Source of the DNA: Bigelowiella natans CCMP2755
Taxonomy: Eukaryota; Cercozoa; Chlorarachniophyceae
Direction: 5' to 3'
Assembly (NCBI GenBank): GCA_000320545.1
Contig: ADNK01002830.1
Location: forward strand, 1-64,000
Length of the DNA stretch: 64,000 bases
The number at the start of each line of letters is the position of its first letter. The first letter of the stretch is position 1. Positions 1 to 11,757 of this stretch are shown in pieces. Below the pieces are notes generated by a model, which worked only from the letters and a program-made list of their open reading frames with translations, was not told the DNA's origin and made no database searches. A program made the position numbers and the translations under genes.

Positions 1-176
1 CGGGGGGGTGCACATCAACATATACACTTAAAAGAATAATTAAAACGAAAATCTTGTATAATGTTTGCTGTATATGTAAATAAGTATATACATATGAATA
101 CACATGATACTCAGTGTATATGTAGTAATTAATGCGGGCTCCTGCACAAAGCTGTATAAATTCAACAAGGACATAC

Positions 177-865
177 CTGGGGGGCCGAAAAGGAGTATTC
201 CTCGCCACGGTTTCAATTTTCCCACAAACAGATTCGGAAACCTCACTGGAAGTATTACTGCTTCTTGGAGAAGTTTTTTTGCAGTTTCCAGACCAGCCAC
301 ATCCTCCCAGTGGATATTTGGTTTTTCGGTTACAACAACACTCTCAATAGTTTCATCAGTGCTTTCGTCTCATCGTCGAGCCCATCATCACCTTCCTCTT
401 CCTTTCCTTCTTCATTTTCACCGCCTGTGCCTCCTTTCTTCTTCGCGGTCTTGGTTGTGCCACCTCCCGCATGAACCACTGTCTTTTGCTTTCCACCACC
501 TTCTAAGACTTCTTTAATCTCTTCAGCCCTTTTCATGTATTCGTTAATCTTTTCCCGAACAAGTTCCTTCGAGCGCCCCTTTTCATATTTCAGACCTGAT
601 GTTTAATAAAAACAATGATGGAAAAATTGAGAAGATAATGCACAACACTGGGGTGAATCGATTATAACTTCACACGTGTGAAGTAGGTTTTAGTAGTGTG
701 GCGAAACTTTCGGAGCAACAGAATGAATAGTTTAAATGAACCTGTGATGAAGTAGCGCAACGCTTTTTTGTAAAGTGCTAGAGCTTCCTTCATTCGGTCT
801 TCATTGTCGGCTTGCACGGCCGTTTTGACGATTTTGATTGCTTCCGGTATAAACTTGCTTTCCAT
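177..865 (-). CDS. VPS4: VPS4-type AAA ATPase, N-terminal part (runs off the left edge)
   Basis: VPS4 disassembles ESCRT-III filaments in endosomal sorting, cytokinesis and membrane repair. Exon 1 (865-742) encodes an N-terminal MIT domain, seen as [20 protein letters not shown] and [16 protein letters not shown]. Exon 2 starts at 595 ([23 protein letters not shown]), passes a Lys/Glu/Gly-rich linker, and enters the AAA domain ([20 protein letters not shown], then [13 protein letters not shown] just before Walker A completes). A donor follows at 176, so the rest of the ATPase lies left of the window. The start was placed at the ATG at 865 because it gives the normal short MIT leader. The frame breaks at the A-run at 351-353: the linker and the AAA domain are in different frames, and one extra A would join them. 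Family assignment is firm; whether the break is a sequencing error or real is not. Confidence 0.9.
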
Positions 866-1480
866 CTTTTTGTATTGATGTAGACGGGGATAAAGCAATC
901 GACTATGGACTGAGAGAAATACCGCGCTCTTTCAAATTTTCTAAGCTCTACGTCAATTGAAGAACTTGATGGTTCAAAGCGGGTGGCACCTACAAATCGA
1001 AGGTGGAGAAAATGGGACCAGATCAAGTAAAAAAGATTCTTTTCATATGTACGGAGTTATTCTTGTCGAATACACAAACAACCGATTCCAAAGGATGTAA
1101 TAATATAGACATAGTAAAAGTTCGTGTGAGGCTCCTAGATTGGAGTGATCAAAATATGCCGCTTCGCTCTGGCACAACCCCTCCTTCCTTTCCGTATCCA
1201 CCTACCTCTCGACTTCCAACCTCCCCAGTTCGGTTCTGCGTTCTTGTACACAGAGTAGTGAACGTCCTGCGTTCTTAAGGTGCGACAACATCTACTTGCA
1301 TTTTTCACTAGTTCAATTCATGTTGTCTCGAGTTTGACATTAGGGTGGAAGGTTCATTTCCTCACCCCAGGCCCACTGGAAATCAGCAAGCAGCTGATCC
1401 ACCGAGAAGATCACTTGAAGAAGCGCTCCAGTTTTAGACCAAGAATATCCATGGATATCTTAATATAAAAGGAGATCGTA
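866..1480. other. Divergent spacer between VPS4 and the ankyrin-like ORF
   Basis: Short ORFs on both strands show no recognisable domain. By position it would hold the VPS4 promoter and 5' leader and anything driving the rightward ORF at 1481. I see no simple repeat and no strong hairpin here. Confidence 0.4.
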
Positions 1481-1690
1481 ATGGATAAGGATCCAGAGAG
1501 GATTAAGATGGTTATCTTAAATAGGAAGCTGCTTCAGGCAGCACGGATTGGTGATACGTTCTTGGCCCGTAGTGTGCTGGCTCTAAAAGCGGATATCAAC
1601 GCAAAATATGCCTTCGGGGCACAGTTAAAGCTACATGCACGAAGCTTAGATGATGCGGGGAATACGATCTCCGCACAAAGTAGCAAATGA
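1481..1690 (+). CDS. Short ankyrin-like ORF, possibly a gene remnant
   Basis: A 69-residue intact ORF. Residues about 16-40 (LLQAARIGDTFLARSVLALK, then ADIN) match the start of an ankyrin repeat: paired helices followed by the ADIN turn that leads to the next unit. No second repeat follows, and the ORF ends in low-complexity sequence. A real ankyrin protein has several tandem repeats, so this is either the surviving N-terminus of a decayed gene, the first exon of a gene whose other exons I cannot see, or chance. It begins the alternation of strands, lying between two leftward genes. Confidence 0.35.
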   Translation: MDKDPERIKMVILNRKLLQAARIGDTFLARSVLALKADINAKYAFGAQLKLHARSLDDAGNTISAQSSK

Positions 1691-1841
1691 TGAAAAATTA
1701 ACATGTGAATGAATGAATTAAATCTTTTCAATGGCCATCCTCATGTAGCGCGTACCACTACGCGGGCACAAGTCACGTGCGACAACAAAGGGGTTGTCGC
1801 GGATATAGAATATAGATAACGTAGATATTAATACAGCATAG

Positions 1842-1899
1842 GCACGTGGGTTCCGGCGGGACTCATGGCAGCACACCGGAAGTGTGCTGCCCCACGTGC
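1842..1899. repeat. Nested inverted repeat (stem-loop)
   Basis: The inner arms GGCAGCACAC (1867-1876) and GTGTGCTGCC (1882-1891) are perfect 10-mers around a 5-base loop. The outer arms GCACGTGGG (1842-1850) and CCCACGTGC (1891-1899) are also complementary, sharing one base with the inner arm. It lies inside the 320-bp insertion. Confidence 0.75.
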
Positions 1900-1904
1900 G
1901 GCGG

Positions 1905-1927
1905 CATTCGCGAAAGCTTCGCGAATG
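1905..1927. repeat. Perfect inverted repeat, 10-bp arms
   Basis: CATTCGCGAA (1905-1914) and TTCGCGAATG (1918-1927) are exact complements around the 3-base spacer AGC. It follows the nested stem-loop at once, so the two form a pair of adjacent hairpins. Confidence 0.8.
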
Positions 1928-2907
1928 ATTACGCAGTGCACGATTTAATAAAAATATAATCTTTAATAAAAATAAACACAACTCTTCAAAAGGAAGCAAA
2001 CGTGCCTTTCCCCCCCCCTGCCTACTTGTGCACGTAGCGCCTCGGCCTGTGAACACCTTACGCGCAACACTCATGTAGCTATGCAAAGCTACGGCTACAG
2101 CGCAAAAATTGTGCCTGAATAAGCTTAGTACACATAGGCGCACAGTGCGTCGATCAGCTACAGCTAGACAGGGGTATTGAGCCAGCATGCTTGCGCGCCA
2201 TGCACTACACTAGCTAGGTGTGCGCATAGACACGTGTGACCACATGCATTGCAAAGCTGCATCAGGATGACTATTGAAAAAAAATGATCTTTTTGCATTT
2301 TCATTGCATCCGTTATCACCGTCTCACATACATCGTGTCTAGCCGTAGTACGCGATGATCGATTATCCGTGCTAGACACGACACACTGTGTGCATTGCGA
2401 TGCTACGCGGCGCGCAAATTTGGGCAAATCTAATCCACAGCAAAACACATCCTGCCCATGTTGCAGCAGTGCAGACGACGGTGCTAGAACGAAGAGTGCC
2501 TATTTTTCGAAGAATTACGTACGAGAGCCATGCTAGCATGATAGACATGTAATACCATGCATACATACTATCTAGCTATATGTGATATTACTGTGTCTAT
2601 TATAGCCGTTGTATCGTTACTATACATGGTACACGCGCAACATGCAGCTCATGCGCACATCCATATACATGAGCGTTCCGTGATACGACTCGACATTAAT
2701 TTAGCAGCAACATTGCGCTGCGAACGGATGTGCCATTATACGACGATGTACGCTCTTAACCATGTGTACAACATCTGCACAAAAATTCAACAATTATTAC
2801 TGACTAACGGCGAGCAACAAAAAATGACCAAGTCAGCGAATGAAAGTGTCTCCGATCCCGTCCATTGTTCAACTCTCCGCCTTTCTTAGCCATTTGCTAT
2901 GATGCTT

Positions 2908-4618
2908 TCAATGATGCTCCTCCTCTCCAAGCAACATGTCTTTCGCCCAGCTCAAAATCATGTCTGCCGTTGGATTTCCGTCGATGAACTTTGATGTCTC
3001 ATCATGTCCGAGAGACTTGAATTTTTTGGCTGTGACTACTTGGTCATTTGCACCTTTGACCATCGCACCATCAGCTCCACCAGGTACATAAATCGTGTTG
3101 TGACCCACGACAAATCCGTCGTCAACTTGGGTGAAATCTGTGAGATCGGTCCCATCGATGTTGATATAAGCTTCGTTCGCATGGAGTATACATGTGTTGT
3201 TGACATAAGTTTCGGCATATCCCTTTGGAGGTGGTCCTTGTGTTGACACGCTGAAGCAGACCGGAAGATACCTTTGATAATAAGGACGAAAGCATAATAA
3301 CAGGATGAGCTTAGAAAAGGCTTACAGATCATCTCGTGATATTTCGTTATTCTAGATTTGAGATTTACAAAAAAAGAAGCAGCACTGATTTTTCATGAGA
3401 TTCTCGATTTATTTTGGACGTCGTACGTACACGAAAGGGAAAACGTGCAGGCTGTTGCGAGAGATCTTTGAATGGCCATCGAAATCGGACTTGTGCCCTC
3501 CATACACGCAGAAATTGTGATGCATCTGCACGAAAAATTATGGTTATTTTCCATTGCTGAATGGAATTCCTCAATCGCAAACTTATCATATCACGTTAAA
3601 GTTATTGGCTGTCAATATGCACTGTTTTGTTGGTACTTTGAAGCAACGGTACATTGTGGTGGTGAAGTAACAATTAATAAGAACTCACGTCATAGTAGGC
3701 CGAGCCGTCGTCGTGGTCGAAGCAGCCCCCATCTGCAGCATAATTGGCTACAATGAAGTTGTGGTGCATATCATTTTCTGCAGGAACAGTGCTTGGTTTT
3801 CCATTGCGAATCGAAGTAATGTAAGGCAGTCTGTCCCAAGAATTGAAAGCTCCATGATCCGAAGACTCACGACATGTATTAAAGAGCAAGTTATCCACCA
3901 TCTCACAACCGCCCCCAAACCTAATGAGTGCATGGATGATGAGTGATGGAGAGGATGCTGATAATGATGATCATGGTAGCGTGATGCTTGAGGAATTGGT
4001 GATGGTAATGGTATCAACGATGTACTTTAAACTTTATAGTTGTATCGCTTTGTGAGTGTATAATTTGACCCGTCGTTGAAATTGATTGCAGCACGTGGCA
4101 AATCGAAGGCAATGTTCTTGGCGAGGCGCGTCTGAGCACTAACAGCCTGGAAGAAACAACTGGACTGCTTCTGATACATGCCAATCTGATAGCAAAAGTT
4201 GCTTTCGAACGTTGTGAAACGTGGCTGCTCCCCGCCCGTGCCGTCGTTGCCATTTTTCACACGACCCCAAAGGGCAACACCACTCATTCCCAGCCATGCG
4301 AATCTAAAATATCAACAGCAGCAGCAATAGCCCATACAATGAGTTGATAAATCAACGTGAGGTAAGTAGCTACCATAACAACTTCTGTCAGTCAAAACAA
4401 ACAATACTGCTATTTATTATATACAAAGCATACTCGTTTTTCATGATCGAAGTCCTGCGGTTGTAACCAGAGAGAAATACTGCGTGTGTTTCCAGGCGCA
4501 CAAACGTATTGTTACTGATGCTGATATCCTCGGTGCCCTCCAGTAAGACTGCACCCAATCGCTGCAAAGCCCAGTCACCTCCGGATGGAACGCCATGAGA
4601 CTCCATGTATCTGTCGTA

Positions 4619-4655
<37 letters not shown>

Positions 4656-5286
4656 CAGTGATGTTAGGTGCTAATGCTGGAGGGTAGTTATAATGTGCGA
4701 GGAAACAGCAGTAGCAGTAGTAGTAGTTGTTTTTGTTGTTGTGGCAGGATTCATTACGTTGGCCTGTTTGCGGTGAAGACAAGGTTATCGATCGAGATAT
4801 TGCGAACGGGATGATCCATAGTGCCTCTGATTTCGAAGATGTTGGCGAGTTGAGGCACCACAACCTCAGTTGGAGGTGGAGATTCGGTATCGTTTGGGTA
4901 GAAATAAAGTTGGCTGGTCGCTTCGTCGAAGAAAAACTCGTTGGGAGCATCGAGTTCCTCCAACACATTCTCAATGTACCATTCTTGTGCAGTGTCTGCG
5001 CCCTCTCCCCCCTGATGACCTCCTGCTCCGAATCGGAATTCATCCGGATTCACATGTGGAGCACGTCCAGAAACCATGTCATCTTGAGGAGAAGGGTTCC
5101 ATTCATCGTAAACCTGTCAACCATATCATTTGAGTTCAGTGTCATGGTATAAGCTTGCAAAGCAAAATGTAGTGGTAGTGTATGAGTGCATCGTCTACTG
5201 AGTGAGAGAGAGAGAAAGAGAGAAACAGAGAAAAAGTATAAATGTTGCCCATACTCGTCATACGAAGAATTGCAACGATTCTTATT

Positions 5287-5318
<32 letters not shown>

Positions 5319-7433
5319 TTTGATTGTATATTACACGTCCATAGCATCCGAATGCCCAATCACCCAGCGTTGCTCCATGCCACGTCCAACCCATACACGG
5401 TGTAGTTTCATTGCATTTGGCCCAGCATTCGTCACTCGTGTTCATGTTGCCGAGAAACTTGATTGAATCGGTTGAATCCCCAGGATTATCCACTGCACCG
5501 GCGATGTTATTACTCTTCTCAGCAATGGTCCAGTGATCTACTTTGCGGCCTTTCACCTGGAGATAGATGATTACAATGACGATGACGATACAATGGAGAT
5601 GGTAGACGCGAATGAGGAGGTACTCACATCCACAACAAAGTATAACAATATAACTGCTATTCCATTATTACCGTATGGTCGATCTCGAACATCCACGAGA
5701 ACCAATGCCCAATCCGCCAAGTTCTGATCTCCGCACCCTTAATGTTCTTATAAGGATAATTGGGCAGCAATTTCGACCCAAATAGTGATGAAGGAGAGCG
5801 CGTGTGCATCTCAGGCACTTGCCGAAGTGTGTAGAAATCCTTAGAGCACCAAGGGCTTTGAGGAGGGTCATAGCGTTCGCACGCGCCGCCAAATCCCATA
5901 GTATAGTTCTGGTACATTCCGTGCCACGAATCCGTCACAGCTATATTCTTTGTGGTGCTAGTAGTGGAGTAACAACAATTTGTAAAAGCCATATACGCCG
6001 AAATTGATGACAGAAGAAAGTTTAGAGAGAGAGCGCGAGAGAGAGAGAACATACCTATTTCCGCAGAATGTGTTGGGGTCGCAAACCTTTCCATGATGCC
6101 TAATTATCATGTGATGTCAGCATGAATTCTAATACAATTTCCTTGCTGAAACACAGGTAACAATTTCTATGTGATAACTGTAGTTGCGTTGTTTGAAGTG
6201 GATATTGAAATGTTTTCACTATTCGGGGGCTTCATCATATAATAGTTTACTCTGGCGTGCCCCAAGCAGTGTCATTCATCACATATCCCATAGGAAATAT
6301 GTCAATCTCTGGGTTCGCATTAGGGTATCGGGCACGTGTGGCGCGCTTTGATCCAACCTTTGTAAGAGATGATGTGCAAATTCAAGAAGAGACGGTAGTC
6401 AAAAGCGGACTCATAGAACAAAAATATATATTTGGTTAAAGGAAATGATTGAAATAACAAGAGCTTCCTCCCTTTCCGATGCCCCTATTACATGGAGGGC
6501 TTTAATTCCAAATGGCAGTTTTTGCTGGATCTTGGCTACATAAATCGTGCCCTTGGATTCTTGGTTATCATTCGTGATTTTCTTGTACTCCTTCCATTCT
6601 AGATTTTTGAGTGCGATCCCGCCTGACACAATAGCTTCTGACCCCTCGCCTGTTATGCGTAACCCGTTGTCCTGAGGTCCCAAAACTAATGTGTCCAGCA
6701 CATGGTGCGTTCCGTCCTTGAGGATAATTTGCCCATTTCCCCTAAGAGGATAAAGATAGATTTATTCATTGGCAACAGGGCAAAATGTATTTAGAAAAAC
6801 CCTCCAAATTCTATAGGACCATCTCCCAGAAATATTTGGTGAAAAAACGAAAGTGTCGCTGAGATGTTTGAGGTTGAATGAAGCTCCTGCGAATTTGATT
6901 ACTTGCACTGTCGCGTGACTTCCAACGCCTCGTGCAATGATGAGACTGTGGATCTTCGGTGAAGTCCATGCTGCCGTGGTGGCAATGATGACGAAGCATC
7001 CACAATAACATCGCAGCTCGTTTCCATTATAGGAGCTCTACGTTCCTCCTCAAGAATTGCAAAGTCCATAGGTGAAGAGAACGATTTGTTGCATAAGGAT
7101 GCAAGCTACAAAGACAGATGGATTAGGTTTGAGAATTTCTTTCAAACAATGACTAGTGGTACCAATGACGAATCAATTTTCAGTTCTAAACAGGCATAAA
7201 ATGATGCTATTAACGTCAAGATTGACCTGCAGTGCGTCGTGTAGCATGGCCATTTTCCTAGTATCTCGAGCAATGAATGGCTGAATGTGTGTGGCATACT
7301 CTAACGCAGCCTCTCTCCACGCACATTCAAAAGTATGATTACGGACAGGCTCGGATACCGCCTGGGTTAGGCTGAGGAGGAGAGGGAGGATCAGAATCGA
7401 CCCCTCCCAAATGCACATGGCAAGCTTCGCCAT
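2908..7433 (-). CDS. Secreted right-handed beta-helix (pectin-lyase-fold) protein
   Basis: A multi-exon leftward gene. The first exon (from 7433) begins MAKLAMCIWEGSILILPLLL, a signal peptide, so the product is probably secreted or cell-surface. Later exons carry features of long parallel beta-helix proteins: RATRARYPNANPE near 6310-6340, RTWRIGHWFSWMFEI near 5690-5735, WYIENVLEELDAPNEFFFD near 4930-4985, and turn motifs such as NNTFVRLETHAVFLSG near 4470-4515. A cysteine-rich insert, CWAKCNETTPCMGWTWHG (about 5360-5415), looks like a PAN/apple-type module. The last exon ends at 2908 with GEEEHH. Members of this fold include polysaccharide lyases, epimerases and glycosidases; I see nothing that fixes the activity or substrate. 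(ATC)n tracts occupy introns at 4620-4654 and 5287-5318. Fold confident, function unknown. Confidence 0.72.
4620..4654. repeat. (GAT)n microsatellite in an intron
   Basis: An uninterrupted run of GAT units in an intron of the beta-helix gene. Confidence 0.9.
5287..5318. repeat. (ATC)n microsatellite in an intron
   Basis: An uninterrupted run of ATC units in an intron of the beta-helix gene, just beyond the exon with the cysteine-rich module. Confidence 0.9.
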
Positions 7434-7969
7434 TTGGCTTTCACTTTTGAGAGGAGATTCTTGCTAGATTCAAGGGCAATTTATATCTACGACATGTAAA
7501 GAATAAGCATGAAATCTAGAAAAAGGCTGTGCTCACATGTACATGTAACCGAATGTAGTGAGTTACGAGATGTGCACAAAGAGGGGGTATGCGAGCAGCA
7601 ACCGTAAAAATCTCACAAAATGCCCTCGATTTTCCTGTATTTTGGGGTTGCAACAGTTACTTTTGAAGTACAGAATTCTGCTGTTCCCAGCTCGTTTGAG
7701 GAACGACAAACTCCTTCCTCAACGTGTGCCAGACTACTGCTCCTTCATCGCAAGACTGTTGAGACGGACAGGCTAATTACTGACAGACATCACCAGCAGT
7801 AGCAACAGTGTGATGGTGAAGAAGCTAATGATATTAAATTGAAGGGGTGCAGATAAGAAATTGGGAAAGCTTGTTCACAGTGGTGGTATTCGGTTCTCGA
7901 TGCAATTCAAGGTTGAACATGTACTTCCGACTGAAACACGATGTAGCTAATTTAAACTCTCAAAATTTA
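7434..7969. promoter_or_regulatory. Divergent spacer between the beta-helix and REJ genes
   Basis: Both flanking genes start here and read outwards, so this stretch of about 540 bp should contain both promoters. I see no exact known promoter element. Short rightward ORFs at 7558-7802 show no domain. Confidence 0.4.
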
Positions 7970-10900
7970 ATGCTCCAAAGGTTTTCTCGAGACTCTGTGC
8001 ACTTGGGGTGGCCCTATTGTTATCTGTGGCAGATGCTGTAATGCAATACGAAAGATGATCAGATGTTCATGAATTGATTCAGTTGCCGATGTGAAACAAT
8101 CATGTGATTATTATCCAGGCATCCCTCGCCCCGACAATGTCTCCCTCACTTACTCCTACAGTTAATCCTAGCATTACGCCTTCTCTAAGTCCCGCAACTT
8201 CTAGTTCTAGTCTCACTATTACTCCAAGTCTTAGTCCAACATCCACCCCATCTACTTCTCCGTTGGCATCAAGTTCGGGCCCCACAATTGCTCCAAGTCT
8301 TAGTCCAACATCCACCCCATCTACTTCTCCGTTGGCATCAAGTTCGGCAAGCCCCACAATTACTCCAAGTCTTAGTCCAACATCCACCCCATCTACTTCT
8401 CCGTTGGCATCAAGTTCGGGCCCCACAATTGCTCCAAGTCTTAGTCCAACATCCACCCCATCTACTTCTCCGTTGGCATCAAGTTCGGCAAGCCCCACAA
8501 TTACTCCAAGTCTTAGTCCAACATCCACCCCATCTACTTCTCCGTTGGCATCAAGTTCGGCAAGCCCCACAATTGCTCCAAGTCTTAGTCCAACATCCAC
8601 CCCATCTACTTCTCCGTTGGCATCAAGTTCGGCAAGCCCCACAATTGCTCCAAGTCTTAGTCCAACATCCACCCCATCTACTTCTCCGTTGGCATCAAGT
8701 TCGGCAAGCCCCACAATTACTCCAAGTCTTAGTCCAACATCCACCCCATCTACTTCTCCGTTGGCATCAAGTTCGAGCCCCTCCATTGCTCCAAGTTTGA
8801 GCCCCTCCATTGCTCCAAGTTTGAGTCCCTCTGTTGCTCCGAGTATGGGCCCAAGCATCACTTCAACAGGCAGTAAATTATTGTAAATCTCGAGCAACCT
8901 GAAATACTAATAAAATTCTACTTTCGGGTATTATCACTTTACAGGATCGCCAACGTCATCTAAGGTAGCTAGCGGATTCTTTCGTATGGGTCCTGAAACA
9001 AGCACCTACTATGCTGAGCCAAGAGGCTACACATTTCAGGTAATGGCATCTAGTAGTAACATGGTGTTCGTAATTTGATGGTAAAAAATACTATTCTGAG
9101 CAGGCTCCATGCGGTCTCACTATTTCTTCTGTGTACGTCCATGGAAACGTCCTTCGTTCTCAATATGTCGTAATTTACCGATCCTCTGTCAACTATGAGG
9201 AGACTCCGGCAGAAACACAAAACCCGGTGGTGCTTTTTCAAAGTGGGGGGACGTTCTCCGGGTCAGATTGGATCCCTGTGAATATTGATATCAGCGCAGG
9301 TGATTTCATAGGAGTTCTTGGCTATCGACGCAGTGGCTCGAGTATCGAGGTCAGCTACACAACCCAGTCGCTGATTCGTGCAGAGCTGGGTTGCTCACAG
9401 AACTTCGCTATAGAGCGATTAGTCAGTTCCGAGCTACAAGTATTTCCACCTGCATCTGTCTCTCGGTGAGATACAACCATACCAACTAATTGTAGTATCA
9501 CAATGTTCGTTGGTTTTATCACAGAAATGGATGATGATGATGATGATAACGATGATGATGATAAAAACAACTGACTTACGCATTATCTGCTGTAAAGGGA
9601 ACCTTCAACCGATTTAATCTCTCGAATTGACATGAATTTCACCGCACCACCGTCTCCTGTGCCCGTTCTAGCTAGAATAGTAAACTCACTGGCCGGAATT
9701 GAGGTATCTTATTCGAGTCCGACGGCGCAACCATTGCTGCCGTGTTCTTCTTTTCTCACCCCCGCTTCACTTGCGTTGATTGGGACGATGCCATCATGCA
9801 CGTGGGCGCAACCCGATGTCCTATATATCCACTTCGGAGACTCAGCCACTGCAGTGGTTGGGAATGAGCTTGCCTTCGAAGGTAGTACTACATTTGCTAC
9901 TGATGCATACGTGCACATCAAGTGATTTTCTTTTATGGAAAGGACGCCTGGTTGTGGATCCGCACGGACGGTTCCTTGTATATAACCCAAGCGTGGAGAT
10001 TCAAGCACCTTTACAACCAAGAGCGCTCTCCCTTAACCTCATCGGCGCTCAATCTCTTGGTCCATGCCACGCAACAGCTACCTATGAGACTCAGTACAAC
10101 AGCAATCGGACCGTCAGTGTTCAATGGGAGCTTATCAAGCGCCCAAATGCTACGGGTATTGTTCCGTCGCCGTATGCCGCAATAAATGCTGTGCTCGCAG
10201 CTGCTACGACGGATTCAATAACAATTCCTATTGGAGCCTTACTGGCAGGAGATTACGTACTGAAAGCCAAAGCTACGACTTGGATCAACTCCACCGCTGA
10301 AGCGCTGCTCAATTTTACCCGATCAACAAATATCTTACTTACGTCCTCTGCTCCTGATTTCATAACAATAACACGTTCTACTCGCTATTCTGTACAAGTT
10401 CGCATAGCGGATTCTTCGTGCCTCTCCAATACAAATCTTGATAGTAGCACAAGCCTTTTAATACAGCAAACATTGTGGCGTCAGGCTCTTCCAGGAGAAT
10501 ATCTTCCTCAAATAGGTAACTCTCACCGAATTAAACTCTCTTTGAAGTGGTGATTACTTGCATGATATATGAAGCATGATCAACTTGTGTTGGCTACCAC
10601 TTCCATGATTGTTCGTCTTTCTATCGTCGCTAGGTTCAAGAAATTTGATTGGTGACGACGTCATAGAAATGGCCAACAAGAGCGTTTTGGCGCTATCTTT
10701 CAACCCATATACCTTGCCTGACAATGCGACTTATGGATTCGTTTTTAGCGTCAACCTGACAGATTCCTCAGGTACACCGCAATTTCGAATCAAATTATGC
10801 AGTTATTGTGCTGCTTCTCTGAGCTGGGTCTTTCTTGTGATCAAGACATTATCGTAACATCATTTCATTTCAGGAGTAACTTATCTTACGGAACACAAGA

Positions 10901-11716
10901 ATTTTTCCGTTGAAGTGGTTTCTAAGCGATTGGAAGCTGTAATCTTGGGGGGACATGCAATTCGTTTTGTACCAGAAGTGCCATCGTCGAGCGTAGTCTT
11001 TAATGCTTCACGAAGCTTCGATCCGAATGTGGATGTCCACAGCAGCAGCAGCTCATCAATCTCGTCCTCATCATCTCTAATATACTCGTGGAATGTCGCA
11101 GATACGGCAGATCCCACATGGAACCTTCCCGCAGGTTGAATGCTTCTCCATAGTAGTGTGTACTTTCATGGCCTTGTTCCACTAGAATGTAATGGAGCAG
11201 CTGCTTCACTTACGCTGAAAGAGTTGACTTATGAGCGAGAGAGAATTTGCTGCTAATATTGCCCTGTATGGTGGTTTGCTTGCACAATCTATGAAAATTG
11301 GTAAGAAGAATACACGTAGTTTATCCAATGACTTCTTCCCCGCTGAACTCGATTGGCGTTTGTTTGCGTTCTCTTTCCTCAGGTCCAGACGTGGCATCAA
11401 GTGCTCTCACACTACAAACGTCAACGTTGCAAGCAGGAAAGAGATACAAGGTCAACGTTAGCGTAGCAGAAGCATCGTCGTCGCCAAGCTCAAGTGATAG
11501 TGCAGCACAAATGCTGGAAATAGTGCCAGGAGTTGGTTTGACAGTTTCCATGGACAATGTGCCCTTTCAAGAACGCATAAATCCTACACAAAGTCTATCT
11601 CTCATTGCAAATGTGCAAGGCCAATATGAATTCCTCGAATACAACTGGTAATGATTGTGGATTCGAAACCTTATTGCATGTTTAAAACTATATGACGTAT
11701 AGATGTTATATATTAA

Positions 11717-11757
<41 letters not shown>

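Larger units (their letters stand above)
1750..2069. mobile_element. 320-bp insertion flanked by a 10-bp direct repeat
   Basis: CTCATGTAGC occurs at 1740-1749 and again at 2070-2079. Removing the 320 bases between them plus one repeat restores the sequence seen uninterrupted in copy C of the dispersed repeat (30704-30750). That is the expected picture of an insertion with target-site duplication. The insert has no coding capacity that I recognise and contains two strong inverted repeats. I could not align convincing terminal inverted repeats, so the element class is open; a small non-autonomous DNA element is the likeliest reading. Confidence 0.5.
1710..2103 (+). repeat. Dispersed repeat, copy A (interrupted)
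   Basis: The left piece, about 1710-1749, holds ATTAAAT followed by TCAATGGCCATCCTCATG. The right piece, about 2080-2103, continues with TATGCAAAGCTACGGCTACA. The same order is found uninterrupted at 30667-30750 and, more diverged, at 54489-54597. All three copies lie in convergent spacers and in the same orientation. Confidence 0.65.
1691..2907. other. Convergent spacer A: hairpin-rich, with a split dispersed repeat
   Basis: This 1.2-kb stretch between the 3' ends of the ankyrin-like ORF and the beta-helix gene has no gene I can support. It is rich in short palindromes (CACGTG, GCGCGC, CTAGCTAG-like, GCATGC). It holds one copy of a dispersed repeat (1710-1749 plus 2080-2103) interrupted by a 320-bp insertion, and two strong inverted repeats. 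ORFs here run on both strands and look random. Confidence 0.6.

Noticed and set aside
8100-8897. Long leftward ORF opposite the Ser/Pro repeat (Leu/Gly/Val/Asp repeats)
   Set aside because: It is the antisense shadow of the coding minisatellite. The + strand reading gives a signal peptide, in-phase splicing and a plausible stalk, while the - strand has no flanking exons.
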